Below are positions 49,211 through 57,708 of a stretch of DNA of 64,000 nt, piece after piece. Both the position numbers and the translations under genes were made by a program. The notes under the pieces were generated by a model. That model searched no databases and was not told the DNA's origin. It saw nothing but the letters and a program-made list of their open reading frames with translations. Within the stretch, counting starts at the first letter, position 1. Each line of letters begins with the position of its first letter. The stretch covers positions 1,798,001 through 1,862,000 of the forward strand of contig NZ_JAPEOB010000002.1 in the NCBI RefSeq assembly GCF_026341775.1. Reading direction: 5' to 3'. Source of the stretch: Streptomyces sp. NBC_00654 (lineage in GTDB: Bacteria; Actinomycetota; Actinomycetes; Streptomycetales; Streptomycetaceae).

Positions 49211-49894
49211 TCAGGTGCTCAGCCGGGTGCGCCAGGCGGTCATGTTCAGCTCGTCCATCAGGCGGATGTCGTGGCCCTCCAGCGGGAAGACGCGGGCCCC
49301 GGTGTCCGTGGCGGCGGCGATCTCCAGCGCGTCGCCCTCGATGAGGTCGCCGCCCTCCTTGGTGGAGACCCAGGCGAGGATCGACTTCACGGCGGCTCCG
49401 GGCTTCAGCATGACCTCCACGGGCCCCGGGTCCTGACCGAAGTAGGAGCCGCCCGGGTTGACCTTGACCGGCAGCCGTTCGCCGTCCTCGCCGAGCGCCT
49501 GGACCGAGGGGTAGCCGTGGACGCGGTAGGGCTTGTCGCCGCAGTTGGTGAGCGTGAGCACGACGGCCCGGTGCATCATCGCGGTGTCGACCTGCCCCAT
49601 GTCCACGACGACACCGGAGGCGGGACAGTCACCGGAAGCGGCGGGCGCGGTGGCGGGGGGACCGGTGACGACGCCCCCACCGGGTCCGCCGGTCACCGGC
49701 GGGCTCTGCGGTGCGGCGGGCGTCGGCGGCAGCGTGTCGGCGTGCACACCGTACGGGACCGTGCGCGTGGCGCTCGGTGTCGGTTCCGGCTCACCCTCAC
49801 CGGCCGGGACGAGGAACCCGGCACAGCCGGTCAGGGCCGCCCCCGCCACCGCCGTCCAGACCGCCACGACCGCTCTTCGTACCGGCTTCCCCAT
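49211..49894 (-). CDS. DUF4232-type lipoprotein
   Basis: This 227-residue exported lipoprotein starts at ATG 49894 (MGKPVRRAVVAVWTAVAGAA). The lipobox is LTGCAG with the lipidated Cys near residue 24. A Pro/Thr/Gly-rich linker of about 70 residues leads into a beta-sandwich DUF4232 domain: VVVDMGQVDTAMMHRAVVLT LTNCGDKPYRVHGYPSVQAL ... KPGAAVKSILAWVST. These domains are common in actinobacterial surface proteins, and their function is not established. It is convergent with the metallophosphoesterase gene, 6 bp apart. Confidence 0.8.
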   Translation of the reverse strand: MGKPVRRAVVAVWTAVAGAALTGCAGFLVPAGEGEPEPTPSATRTVPYGVHADTLPPTPAAPQSPPVTGGPGGGVVTGPPATAPAASGDCPASGVVVDMGQVDTAMMHRAVVLTLTNCGDKPYRVHGYPSVQALGEDGERLPVKVNPGGSYFGQDPGPVEVMLKPGAAVKSILAWVSTKEGGDLIEGDALEIAAATDTGARVFPLEGHDIRLMDELNMTAWRTRLST

Positions 49895-50044
49895 GCGCCC
49901 GCCCCTCGCCCCGGTCCACACTCGTCCGTCCGTTCGATCATGTCAGACGGCCGGGAGCGGACAGGGACTGTTCAGCACCGCTTGCCCCGCACGCCAAGCA
50001 GATCTAAGTGGACCTCCACGGCCGCCGGGGCCGACACTTCGGAC

Positions 50045-50932
50045 ATGACAGCGACCACGCCACGCCCTTTCGGACGCGCGCTCTGCGCCATGATCACGCC
50101 GTTCACCGCCGCCGGTGAGCTGGATCTGGAGGCGGCCCGCGCGCATGCCGCCGCGCTGGTCGCGGACGGCTGCGACGGTCTGGTGCTCAGCGGGACCACC
50201 GGGGAGTCCCCCACCACGACCGACGGGGAGAAGACCGCTCTGCTGCGGGCGGTCCGGGAGGCGGTCGGCGACGGGGTGGCACTGCTCTCGGGCGTCGGCA
50301 GCGCGGACACCCGGCACACCCTGCGGCTGGCCCGGGAGGCCGAGGACGCGGGCGCGGACGGCCTGCTGGTGGTCACCCCGTACTACAGCCGCCCGCCGCA
50401 GGCCGCCGTCGAGGCGCACTTCCTGCGCGTCGCGGAGACGTCCGGCATCCCGCTGATGCTGTACGACATCCCGGGCCGCACGGGCACCCGTATCGGGACG
50501 GATACCCTGCTGCGGCTCGCGGAGCACCCACGCGTCGTGGCGGTGAAGGACTGCGCGTACGACCTCCTCGGCTCGACGAAGGTGATGTCGCGGACCTCCC
50601 TGGCGTACTACTCGGGTTGCGAGGAGCTGAACCTTCCGCTGTACGCGCTGGGCGGCGCGGGCTTTGTCAGTACGGTCGCCAATGTGGCGCCCCGTCAGAT
50701 GCGGGCGCCCCTGGACGCGTTCGACGCGGGCCGCACCGGTGAGGCGGCCCGGCTGAACGCACTCACGGTCCGCCTCACCGAACTGATGATGGCCTCCGGT
50801 CTGCCCGGAACGGTCACGGTCAAGGCGCTGCTCGCGGCGGGGCCGGTCCGCGAACCGCTGCAGCCCGCCGGGCGCGGGGCGGCCGACGGGCTGCGGGAGG
50901 CGTACGAGGAACTCCTCGCCGCTACGCGCTAG
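50045..50932 (+). CDS. dapA: 4-hydroxy-tetrahydrodipicolinate synthase (DapA)
   Basis: This 295-residue class-I aldolase condenses pyruvate and aspartate semialdehyde in lysine/diaminopimelate synthesis. The start is ATG 50045 (MTATTPRPFGRALCAMITPF). Diagnostic parts: LVLSGTTGESPTTTDGEK (residues 42-59), VTPYYSRPPQ with the proton-relay Tyr, LYDIPGRTGT, and VVAVKDCAYD with the Schiff-base Lys near residue 168. It is convergent with dapD, which acts later in the same pathway. A Streptomyces genome usually has a second dapA, so this copy may be an accessory one. Confidence 0.9.
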   Translation: MTATTPRPFGRALCAMITPFTAAGELDLEAARAHAAALVADGCDGLVLSGTTGESPTTTDGEKTALLRAVREAVGDGVALLSGVGSADTRHTLRLAREAEDAGADGLLVVTPYYSRPPQAAVEAHFLRVAETSGIPLMLYDIPGRTGTRIGTDTLLRLAEHPRVVAVKDCAYDLLGSTKVMSRTSLAYYSGCEELNLPLYALGGAGFVSTVANVAPRQMRAPLDAFDAGRTGEAARLNALTVRLTELMMASGLPGTVTVKALLAAGPVREPLQPAGRGAADGLREAYEELLAATR

Positions 50933-50946
50933 TTGTGCGCGTGTCC

Positions 50947-51945
50947 TCAGTTGTGCGCGTGCAGGATGTCGTTGAGCCCGTCCCACACCGAGTTGTTCGG
51001 GCGGGCCTCGACGGTCCCGGTGACCGAGTTGCGGCGGAAGAGGATGTTCGAGGCACCGGAGAGCTCACGGGCCTTGACGATCTGGCCGTCCGGCAGCGTG
51101 ACGCGCGTCCCGGCCGTGACGTACAGGCCCGCCTCGACCACGCACTCGTCGCCGAGGGCGATACCGATGCCCGCCTCGGCGCCGATCAGGCAGCGCTCGC
51201 CGATCACGATGCGCTCCTTGCCGCCGCCGGAGAGGGTGCCCATAGTGGAGGCGCCGCCTCCGATGTCGGAGCCGTCGCCGATGACGACGCCCGCGGAGAT
51301 CCGGCCCTCGACCATCGAGGTGCCGAGCGTGCCCGCGTTGAAGTTGACGAAGCCCTCGTGCATGACGGTCGTGCCGGACGCGAGGTGCGCCCCGAGGCGG
51401 ACCCGGTCGGCGTCGGCGATGCGGACGCCCTTGGGCGCCACGTAGTCCGTCATCCGCGGGAACTTGTCGACCGAGGTGACCTGGAGGTGCAGGCCCTCGG
51501 CGCGGGCGTTCAGCCGCACCTTCTCCAGGTCGTCGACGGCGACCGGGCCGAGCGAGGTCCAGGCGACGTTGGCGAGCAGCCCGAAGACACCGTCGAGGTT
51601 CTGGCCGTGCGGCTGGACGAGACGGTGCGAGAGCAGGTGCAGACGCAGGTACGCGTCGTGCGCGTCGAGCGGCTTGTCGTCGAGCGAGGAGATGACCGTG
51701 GCGACGGCGACGACCTCGACACCGCGCCGGGCGTCCACGCCGAGGGCCTTGGCCGCACCCTCGCCGAGCCGGTTCACGGCCTCTTCCGGGCTGAGGCGCT
51801 GCGTACCGGCCGGGCCGGGCTCCGCGGCGAGCGCGGGGGCGGGGAACCAGGTGTCGAGGACGGTGCCGTCACCGGCGATGGTGGCGAGGCCGGCGGCGAC
51901 GGCGCCGGTGGTGCGGGCAGAACCCTGGGAAGTCGTGTCGGTCAT
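50947..51945 (-). CDS. dapD: 2,3,4,5-tetrahydropyridine-2,6-dicarboxylate N-succinyltransferase (DapD)
   Basis: This 332-residue enzyme of diaminopimelate/lysine synthesis starts at ATG 51945 ([20 protein letters not shown]). The N-terminal alpha/beta domain is followed from about residue 180 by the left-handed parallel beta-helix with hexapeptide repeats: [60 protein letters not shown] and [20 protein letters not shown]. The long N-terminus and '[14 protein letters not shown]' are typical of the actinobacterial DapD form. It is convergent with dapA; the stops are 14 bp apart. Confidence 0.94.
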   Translation of the reverse strand: MTDTTSQGSARTTGAVAAGLATIAGDGTVLDTWFPAPALAAEPGPAGTQRLSPEEAVNRLGEGAAKALGVDARRGVEVVAVATVISSLDDKPLDAHDAYLRLHLLSHRLVQPHGQNLDGVFGLLANVAWTSLGPVAVDDLEKVRLNARAEGLHLQVTSVDKFPRMTDYVAPKGVRIADADRVRLGAHLASGTTVMHEGFVNFNAGTLGTSMVEGRISAGVVIGDGSDIGGGASTMGTLSGGGKERIVIGERCLIGAEAGIGIALGDECVVEAGLYVTAGTRVTLPDGQIVKARELSGASNILFRRNSVTGTVEARPNNSVWDGLNDILHAHN

Positions 51946-51955
51946 GGACAGAAAC

Positions 51956-53377
51956 CTAACCGGCCGGGGCCCGCTCCGGCGAACCGGTCCCGGCGTCCGG
52001 GCCGCGCCGGGCCGGGGAGCCGGCGCCCACGTCCCCGCCGGGGGCCGCGTCCCCGCCGACACCCGCGTCCCCGCCGTGCCCCACCGGACCACCATGCCCC
52101 ACCGGACCACCGCGCCCCACCGGACCACCGCGCCCCACCGGACCGCCGTGCCCCACCGGACCACCGGTCCCCGCACCCGGGCCGGGCCCCTCCGCACGCG
52201 GCGGCCGTCCGGGTTCCCGCAGCCGCCTCGCCGCCAGCACCGCCACCCCGGCACCGCCCGCGAGCACCGCGCAGAGCGGCCACAGCAGCGCGGGAGCACT
52301 CGCGTACAGGGCTCCGCCCAGCGGCGGCGCCAGCACCTGACCGCTGATCGAGGCCCCCGCGTACAGGCTCTGGAAACGGCCCTGGGCGTGGCCGGGTGCC
52401 TGGTCGGCCACATACGCCGTGGCGGGCGTCTTGTAGAGGATCTCCCCCAGCGTCAGCGACACCATCATGGCGACGGCGAACAGCACTCCGGCGCCCGGTA
52501 TCAGCAGGGCGTAGCCGAGCCCCACCAGCAGCAGGCCCACCCCCACGATGCCGAGCGGCGAGCGGTTGCGCAGGGCGTGCGCCGCGGGCAGTTCGAGGCA
52601 CAGGATGACGCCGCCGTTGACCGCGATCAGCCAGCCGTAGAACTGGGTGCCGTGACCGTGGTCGGCGAGGAAGACGGGCAGGGTGGAGTACTGCTGCCGG
52701 TAGACGAGGTCGACACAGACGATCGCGGCGAGCAGCACCAGCACCGCGGGCCTGGCCCGCAGTTCGCGCCAGAGCCCCGGGGCGTGCGGGTCACGGGCGG
52801 GCCCGGTGCGCGCGAGGCCGCGGGCGGGCAGGATCCTGGCCACGTACGCGGCGAAGAGCAGGGTGCCCAGCCCGTCGGCCAGGAAGAGCCAGTCGTACGA
52901 GAAGCGGGCGGCGATCAGCGCGCCGAGCGGCGGTCCGACGGCGAAGCCCCCGTTCGCCGCGAAGCGCGTGAGCGCGAAGCTCTGGCGCCGGCCGCCTTCG
53001 GGCACGGAGACCGCGACGAGTGCGGCGTTGGCCGCCCGCACGACGCCCGAGGCGTACTGGGCGAGCGGCAGCACCGCGTAGAGGGCGGCGACCGGGAGGA
53101 CGGGCAGGGCGACGAGTGCGGCGCCGCTCGCGCAGGCGCCGGCCAGCAGCATCCGGCGGTGGCCGAAGCGGTCGCCGAACCAGCCCCCGGTGAAGTTCCC
53201 GGCGACCAGCCCGATGCCGCCGATGCCGCTGATCACTCCGGCCTGGGCGACGGACAGACCGCGCGGCCCCGTCAGATAGACGAAGAGGTAGACGAAGGTG
53301 AAGCTGACGACACCGTTGAGAAATGCGCCCAGCGCCAGCAGCCGTACCGTTCTCGGCACTTCGCGCAGCATGCCCAT
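51956..53377 (-). CDS. MFS exporter with a Gly/Pro/Val repeat tail
   Basis: This 473-residue membrane protein starts at ATG 53377 ([20 protein letters not shown]). Twelve transmembrane segments cover about residues 1-395. The MFS motif A is [15 protein letters not shown] after TM2. The C-terminal about 75 residues are cytoplasmic and low-complexity, with [12 protein letters not shown] hexapeptide repeats encoded by an 18-bp DNA repeat. It is most like MdtH/YceL-type drug exporters. It is divergent from the HxlR-peroxiredoxin fusion and shares a double palindrome with it, so its expression is probably under that regulator. Confidence 0.87.
   Translation of the reverse strand: MGMLREVPRTVRLLALGAFLNGVVSFTFVYLFVYLTGPRGLSVAQAGVISGIGGIGLVAGNFTGGWFGDRFGHRRMLLAGACASGAALVALPVLPVAALYAVLPLAQYASGVVRAANAALVAVSVPEGGRRQSFALTRFAANGGFAVGPPLGALIAARFSYDWLFLADGLGTLLFAAYVARILPARGLARTGPARDPHAPGLWRELRARPAVLVLLAAIVCVDLVYRQQYSTLPVFLADHGHGTQFYGWLIAVNGGVILCLELPAAHALRNRSPLGIVGVGLLLVGLGYALLIPGAGVLFAVAMMVSLTLGEILYKTPATAYVADQAPGHAQGRFQSLYAGASISGQVLAPPLGGALYASAPALLWPLCAVLAGGAGVAVLAARRLREPGRPPRAEGPGPGAGTGGPVGHGGPVGRGGPVGRGGPVGHGGPVGHGGDAGVGGDAAPGGDVGAGSPARRGPDAGTGSPERAPAG
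52079..52168 (-). repeat. Five 18-bp coding tandem repeats
   Basis: CCCCACCGGACCACCATG-type units start at 52079, 52097, 52115, 52133 and 52151. They encode GGPVGH/R hexapeptides in the MFS C-terminal tail. The copy number is likely to vary between strains by slippage. Confidence 0.85.
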
Positions 53378-53391
53378 CCGACCCGCCCCCG

Positions 53392-53418
53392 ATAGAGTTC
53401 CCCTTGGGAACGGACTAT
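53392..53418. promoter_or_regulatory. Double-palindrome operator between MFS and HxlR-peroxiredoxin genes
   Basis: GTTCCC-CTT-GGGAAC (53397-53411) is a perfect inverted repeat nested inside outer arms ATAG (53392-53395) and CTAT (53415-53418). It overlaps -10-like TATAG/TAGTCC elements for both directions and lies 15 bp upstream of the MFS start. Confidence 0.6.
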
Positions 53419-53504
53419 GGCAGCATGCTTTCGGCGGGTCAACCGCGTACAACTGACCGTGCACGACAGCCCAGGGAAGCCACGAACGGAAGAAGAGGCG
53501 AGCC

Positions 53505-54389
53505 ATGCCGCAGCGCACCAGCCTGGCGGACGCCGACTGCTCGATCGCCCAGGCACTGGACGTCGTCGGCGACTGGTGGACCCTGCTGATCGTGCGGGAC
53601 ACCGCGCGCGGTGTGCACCGCTTCGACGCGCTGCAGCAGGAGCTGGGCGTCTCGCGCAAGGTGCTCACCGAGCGGCTGCGCCTGCTCGTCGAGGCGGATG
53701 TGCTGTCCCGGGAGCCGTACCAGGACCGCCCCGCGCGGTACGAGTACCGGCTCACCCCGCGCGGCCGTGCCCTGCTGCCCGTACTGATCGCACTCCAGGA
53801 CTGGGGCGATTCCTGGGTCCTGGGGGACGGAGAGACGATGGCGACGACCGCGGAGTCCTCGAAGGAGGCGGCCCGGGTGCACGCCCTGGTGGGCACCCGC
53901 CTGCCGGAGCTGCGCCTGCTCGACCACGACGGGGCCCCGCGCGACCCGGTCGCCGCCACCCCGTACACGGTCCTGTACTGCTTCCCCGGCGCGTACGCCC
54001 GCGCGGACGCCTACCCTCCGGGGTGGGGCCGGATCCCGGGGGCGCGCGGCTGCACCCTCGAATCGTGCACGTACCGGGACCAGTTGGCGGAGTTCACGGC
54101 GGCCGGCGCGACCGTGCACGGGGTGTCCGCCCAGCGCCCGGACGAGCAGCGCGCGTTCGCCGACGCCGAGGGGCTGCGTTTCCCGCTGCTCTCGGACGCG
54201 GAGCTGTCCCTGACGGCGGCCCTGCGGCTGCCGACGTTCCGTGTGGCGGGTGTGAGCCGGCTCAAGCGGCTGACGCTGGTGGTGGACCGGGACCGGACGG
54301 TCCACGAGGTGCTCTACCCGATCACGGACATCGAGGCGAGCGTCCGCACGGCACTGGACACGGTGCGCCGCCTGGGCGCGTCCGCCTGA
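53505..54389 (+). CDS. HxlR-type regulator fused to a peroxiredoxin domain
   Basis: This 294-residue two-domain protein starts at ATG 53505 (MPQRTSLADADCSIAQALDV). Residues 10-105 are an HxlR winged helix: CSIAQALDVVGDWWTLLIVR, FDALQQELGVSRKVLTERLR and RPARYEYRLTPRGRALLPVL, with the conserved N-terminal Cys near residue 12. Residues 128-290 are an AhpC/TSA peroxiredoxin of the PrxQ/AhpE-like type: LRLLDHDGAPRDPVAATPYT, FPGAYARADAYPP, GARGCTLESCTYRDQLAEF with Cys near 182 and 187, and FPLLSDAELSLTAALRLPTF. The canonical PxxxT/C peroxidatic loop is altered. The fusion suggests a repressor whose DNA binding is set by thiol oxidation, acting on the divergent MFS gene. Confidence 0.85.
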   Translation: MPQRTSLADADCSIAQALDVVGDWWTLLIVRDTARGVHRFDALQQELGVSRKVLTERLRLLVEADVLSREPYQDRPARYEYRLTPRGRALLPVLIALQDWGDSWVLGDGETMATTAESSKEAARVHALVGTRLPELRLLDHDGAPRDPVAATPYTVLYCFPGAYARADAYPPGWGRIPGARGCTLESCTYRDQLAEFTAAGATVHGVSAQRPDEQRAFADAEGLRFPLLSDAELSLTAALRLPTFRVAGVSRLKRLTLVVDRDRTVHEVLYPITDIEASVRTALDTVRRLGASA

Positions 54390-54465
54390 GCGGACGGACG
54401 GCCGGGCGGACGGCGGGACCGGCACGCGGGCCGGGCAACGGGTCCGGCGGGCCGAACCCGGACGG

Positions 54466-55056
54466 TCAGGGATGCGGGGGCGCGTCCGCGACGGGGCGCG
54501 GGGGCGCGTCGGCGACTCTCGCCAGCATCTCCCGGGTGTAGCCCGCGTCGTAGGAGCCCCCGGTGAGCAGCACCTGGAGGCAGATCCCGTCCATCAGCGC
54601 GACAAGCGCCCGCGCGGTGGCCGGATCGGTCCGCCCGGTCAGCAGCTCGACCGCCCCGTCGGTCCACTCGGCGGCGACCGGGCGCAGCGCGGGGCGGCGC
54701 AGGGCGGCGAGATACAGCTCGTACTCCAGCTCCGTCGCCCCGCGTCCGCCCTCGAACCACTCGCCCAGCAGCCTGCTCAGCTCCTCGGCCAGCTCGGCAC
54801 CGCCGCCCCGGCCGGAGACCCCGGCCAGGACACTGCTCTCCCGCAGGGCCTGGCCGAAGTTCTCGTTGCAGCGGCGCAGGGCGGCGATCAGCAGCTCGTC
54901 GAGCGAGCCGAAGTGGTACGTCGTCGAGCCGAGCGGAACATCGGCCTCGGCGGCCACGGAGCGGTGGCTGAGCCCCGCGATGCCCTTGGCCTCGACCACG
55001 CGGAGAGCCGCGTCGATGATGTGCTCGCGCCGATCGGGGTCGTAGCGCCGGGCCAT
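54466..55056 (-). CDS. TetR-family regulator
   Basis: This 196-residue repressor starts at ATG 55056, overlapping the SMR stop (ATGA). The HTH spans about residues 8-55: REHIIDAALRVVEAKGIAGL SHRSVAAEADVPLGSTTYHF. The C-terminal ligand domain (about 70-180) ends in a proline-rich tail PPRPVADAPPHP. It sits downstream of the efflux gene in the same transcript, so it is autoregulated together with it through the large inverted repeat over the SMR start. Confidence 0.9.
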   Translation of the reverse strand: MARRYDPDRREHIIDAALRVVEAKGIAGLSHRSVAAEADVPLGSTTYHFGSLDELLIAALRRCNENFGQALRESSVLAGVSGRGGGAELAEELSRLLGEWFEGGRGATELEYELYLAALRRPALRPVAAEWTDGAVELLTGRTDPATARALVALMDGICLQVLLTGGSYDAGYTREMLARVADAPPRPVADAPPHP

Positions 55057-55376
55057 CAGTGGGCTCCGCCCATGTTGAGGACCACGACCCCGGCGATGAT
55101 CAGGGCGATGCCCGCCACCTTGAGCAGGTTCCCGGACTCCCCCATGAAGATCACGCCGATCACGGCGACGGCGGCGGTGCCCACCCCGGCCCAGATCGCG
55201 TAGGCCGTGCCCACGGAGAGTGTCTTCAGGGTCTGCGCGAGCAGGGCGAAGGCGAGGACGTACCCCACGAGGGTGACCAGGGAGGGCCAGAGCCGGGTGA
55301 AGCCCTCGCTGTATTTCATGGCCGTCGTCGCGGTCACCTCGGCGGCTATGGCGGCCGCCAGCAGTCCGTATCCCAT
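55056..55376 (-). CDS. Small multidrug resistance (SMR) efflux protein
   Basis: This 106-residue, four-helix membrane protein starts at ATG 55376 (MGYGLLAAAIAAEVTATTAM); the frame is open to 55394. The conserved membrane-embedded Glu is in AAIAAEVTATTAMKYSEGFT (Glu near residue 13), and GTAYAIWAGVGTAAVAVIGV and GESGNLLKVAGIALIIAGVV are standard EmrE/QacE/Sug-E blocks. It exports cationic compounds or guanidinium by proton exchange as a dimer. TetR follows it in the same operon. Confidence 0.93.
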   Translation of the reverse strand: MGYGLLAAAIAAEVTATTAMKYSEGFTRLWPSLVTLVGYVLAFALLAQTLKTLSVGTAYAIWAGVGTAAVAVIGVIFMGESGNLLKVAGIALIIAGVVVLNMGGAH

Positions 55377-55415
55377 GTGTACGAGTGTACGCATCGTTGC
55401 GTACGCCCGTACACA
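55376..55415. promoter_or_regulatory. 40-bp near-perfect operator over the SMR start
   Basis: TGTGTACGAGTGTACGCA (55376-55393) and TGCGTACGCCCGTACACA (55398-55415) are inverted repeats, 16 of 18 positions matching, with a 4-bp spacer. Each half holds two GTAC cores, giving four in all at about 10-bp intervals, which fits two TetR dimers. It begins at the SMR ATG. Confidence 0.7.
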
Positions 55416-55528
55416 TCAGCTGTCCGCCCAGGACGCTACGGTGTCCCGACCGACGACACGGCACGACAGCACGACCAGGCACAGCCATGACACGGCCACG
55501 ACACGGCCGACGACACGACGGAGACGCA

Positions 55529-56743
55529 GTGACGCAGGATGCAGGGTGGGGCGGGGGCCCCAGCGGGGGCGCACCCTACGGCGGGGGCCCGCAGGGCGGG
55601 GGTCCCTACGGAGGGCCGCCCGGAGGGGGTCCTTACGGAGGGCCGCCCGGTATGGGGGGCTGGGGCGGCGGAGGCTGGGGCGGCGGCACCTGGGCGGCAC
55701 CGCCGAAGCCGGGGGTCATACCCCTCGCGCCGCTGAGGGTCTCGGACATACTCAGCGGCGCGTTCTCCACCATGGGGCGCTACTGGAAGCCCCTGTTCGG
55801 CATGGGTGTGACCGCCTTCGCCGGGGCGACGCTGGTGCTGGTGGTGGCGGTCCTCGTCGCGATCTCCGCCGTCGCGGTCCACTGGGACGCGGTCACGGCC
55901 GACGACTACTGGGGAAGCTCGTCCTCACAGGCCCCGTCCTCGGAGGACTGGATCCCGCTGGCGGTCGCCTTCGGCGTGCTGATCATCATCGGCATCGTCG
56001 TGTACGTCCTGGCCGGCGCCCTGATGCAGGCCGCCGTCCCGGCGATACTCCAGCAGGCCGTGCTGGGCCGCCCGGCCACCTTCGGGGCGGTCTGGAAGCG
56101 TGCCTGGGCCCGGGTCTGGGCCATGATCGGCACCGTGTTCCTCACGGCGGTGATCGCCCTCGTACCGACCCTGCTCGCCATGACCGCCTTCATCGGCATG
56201 ATCATCTATTTCGTGGGCGACGAGGACGGCGTCCTGCCGATGCTGTGGATCGGCATTCCCGGCATGCTGTTCCTCGGGCCGCTGGCGATCTGGCTCTATG
56301 TGAAGTTCTCGCTGGCCCCGTCGATCGTGGTCTTCGAGGACCAGGGCCCGCTCGCGGCCCTGCGCCGCTCGTCCCAGCTGGTGCGCGGCGACTGGTGGCG
56401 CATCCTGGGGATCTCGGTGCTCGGGTACGTCATGGCGTCGATGGCCGGTTCGCTGCTCCAGATGCCGTTCTCGATCATGGGCTCGTTCCCGGGGCTGATC
56501 GACACCGACGAGCTGGCCCCCGGCGCGAGTGCCGGTGCGATCGTGGCCTCCATGAGCGGTCTGATCGTGCTCATGCTCGTCAGCCAGATGATCAGCCAGC
56601 TGTTCTCCACCATCTTCCCGCCGCTGGTCGTCGGCCTGCTCTACGTGGACCGGCGCATCCGCACGGAGAACCTGGGCCCGGTCCTGGCCGAGGCGGCCGT
56701 CGTGCTGCCCGAGCAGTACGGACCGCCCCCGGCCACCCCATGA
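55529..56743 (+). CDS. Multi-pass membrane protein with Gly/Pro-rich N-terminus
   Basis: This 404-residue protein starts at GTG 55529 (VTQDAGWGGGPSGGAPYGGG) behind GGAG. The first 55 residues are Gly/Pro/Tyr-rich repeats (GGPPGGGPYGGPPGMGG), then WAAPPKPGVIPLAPLRVSDI LSGAFSTMGRYWKPLFGMG leads into about six transmembrane helices (e.g. WIPLAVAFGVLIIIGIVVYV). The soluble-loop motif FSLAPSIVVFEDQGPLAALR RSSQLVRGDWWRILGI is shared with a family of actinobacterial membrane proteins annotated as glycerophosphoryl-diester-phosphodiesterase membrane-domain or DUF7544/7847-like. The function is unknown. A 21-bp hairpin terminator follows. Confidence 0.78.
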   Translation: MTQDAGWGGGPSGGAPYGGGPQGGGPYGGPPGGGPYGGPPGMGGWGGGGWGGGTWAAPPKPGVIPLAPLRVSDILSGAFSTMGRYWKPLFGMGVTAFAGATLVLVVAVLVAISAVAVHWDAVTADDYWGSSSSQAPSSEDWIPLAVAFGVLIIIGIVVYVLAGALMQAAVPAILQQAVLGRPATFGAVWKRAWARVWAMIGTVFLTAVIALVPTLLAMTAFIGMIIYFVGDEDGVLPMLWIGIPGMLFLGPLAIWLYVKFSLAPSIVVFEDQGPLAALRRSSQLVRGDWWRILGISVLGYVMASMAGSLLQMPFSIMGSFPGLIDTDELAPGASAGAIVASMSGLIVLMLVSQMISQLFSTIFPPLVVGLLYVDRRIRTENLGPVLAEAAVVLPEQYGPPPATP

Positions 56744-56783
56744 CATCCGGACCCGGCGGTGACCGACGCCGTCGGTGACACGC

Positions 56784-56830
56784 GTGAACGGCCGTGCCCG
56801 CCAGGCAGACTGGCGGGCACGGCCGTTCAC
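56784..56830. terminator. 21-bp perfect hairpin between convergent genes
   Basis: The arms 56784-56804 and 56810-56830 (beginning GTGAACGGCCGTGCCCGCCA) are perfectly complementary around a 5-nt loop. It lies between the membrane-protein gene and the end of the suf operon and terminates both. Confidence 0.9.
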
Positions 56831-56907
56831 TGTCGTACAACGGCGCGACGCGACGGGGCGACGCGCGACTCGACGGGTCACCGGACGTGGGACGTCCCGG
56901 GGACGTC

Positions 56908-57246
56908 TCAGACGTTGAAGCCGAGCGCGCGCAGCTGCTCGCGCCCGTCGTCCGTGATCTTGTCCGGGCCCCACGGCGGCATCCAGACCCAGTTGATCCG
57001 CAGTTCGCTGACGATGCCGTCCGTCGCGGACTTCGCCTGGTCCTCGATGACATCGGTCAGCGGACAGGCCGCCGACGTCAGGGTCATGTCGAGAGTGGCG
57101 ATATTGGCGTCGTCCACGTGGATGCCGTAGATCAGCCCCAGGTTGACGACGTCGATGCCCAGCTCGGGGTCGACCACGTCGTACAGCGCCTCGCGGACCT
57201 CCTCCTCGGAGGCCGGCTTGGTGGTGAGAGTCTCGTTGTCGCTCAT
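56908..57246 (-). CDS. sufT: SufT-like metal-sulfur cluster assembly factor (DUF59/MIP18)
   Basis: This 112-residue protein starts at ATG 57246, overlapping the sufU stop. It is the DUF59/PaaD-like domain: ALYDVVDPELGIDVVNLGLI YGIHVDDANIATLDMTLTSA ACPLTDVIEDQ, with the conserved DPE motif and the ligand Cys in SAACPL. It ends WMPPWGPDKITDDGREQLRA LGF. Such proteins help deliver or mature Fe-S clusters. It is the last gene of the suf operon. Confidence 0.9.
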   Translation of the reverse strand: MSDNETLTTKPASEEEVREALYDVVDPELGIDVVNLGLIYGIHVDDANIATLDMTLTSAACPLTDVIEDQAKSATDGIVSELRINWVWMPPWGPDKITDDGREQLRALGFNV

Positions 57247-57698
57247 GCCGTCTTCCCTTCGGACAGCGCCTTCGCCGTCGCGTCCTTCCACGCCATCCAG
57301 CTCAGCAGCGCGCACTTGACCCGGGCCGGGTACTTGGAGACACCGGCGAACGCGACCGCGTCCTCCAGCACCTCCTCCATCTCCTCGTCCGGCTCCAGCT
57401 GACCCTTGGACTGCATCAGCTCCAGGAACGCGTCCTGGATCCGCTGCGCCTGGGCGAGCTCCTTGCCGACCAGCAGCTCGTTCAGCACGGAGGCGCTGGC
57501 CTGGCTGATGGAGCAGCCCTGGCCCTCGTAGCTCACGTCGGCGACGGTCTCGCCGTCGTACTTCACCCGGAGCGTGATCTCGTCACCGCACGTCGGGTTG
57601 ACGTGATGCACCTCGGCGTCGCCGTCCCGCAGGCCACGCCCATGGGGGTGCTTGTAGTGGTCCAGGATCACTTCCTGGTACATCGAATCAAGCTTCAC
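57243..57698 (-). CDS. sufU: Fe-S cluster assembly sulfur-transfer protein SufU
   Basis: This 151-residue protein starts at GTG 57698 (VKLDSMYQEVILDHYKHPHG). The three cysteines of the zinc/sulfur-transfer site are in HVNPTCGDEITLRV (about residue 37), YEGQGCSISQASASVLNEL (about 63) and ARVKCALLSWMAWK (about 128). The SufU-specific insertion MQSKGQLEPDEEMEEVLEDA separates it from IscU. It accepts persulfide sulfur from SufS through a zinc-swapping mechanism. It lies 10 bp after sufS and overlaps sufT. Confidence 0.95.
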   Translation of the reverse strand: MKLDSMYQEVILDHYKHPHGRGLRDGDAEVHHVNPTCGDEITLRVKYDGETVADVSYEGQGCSISQASASVLNELLVGKELAQAQRIQDAFLELMQSKGQLEPDEEMEEVLEDAVAFAGVSKYPARVKCALLSWMAWKDATAKALSEGKTA

Positions 57699-57708
57699 CA
57701 GTCAGCCC

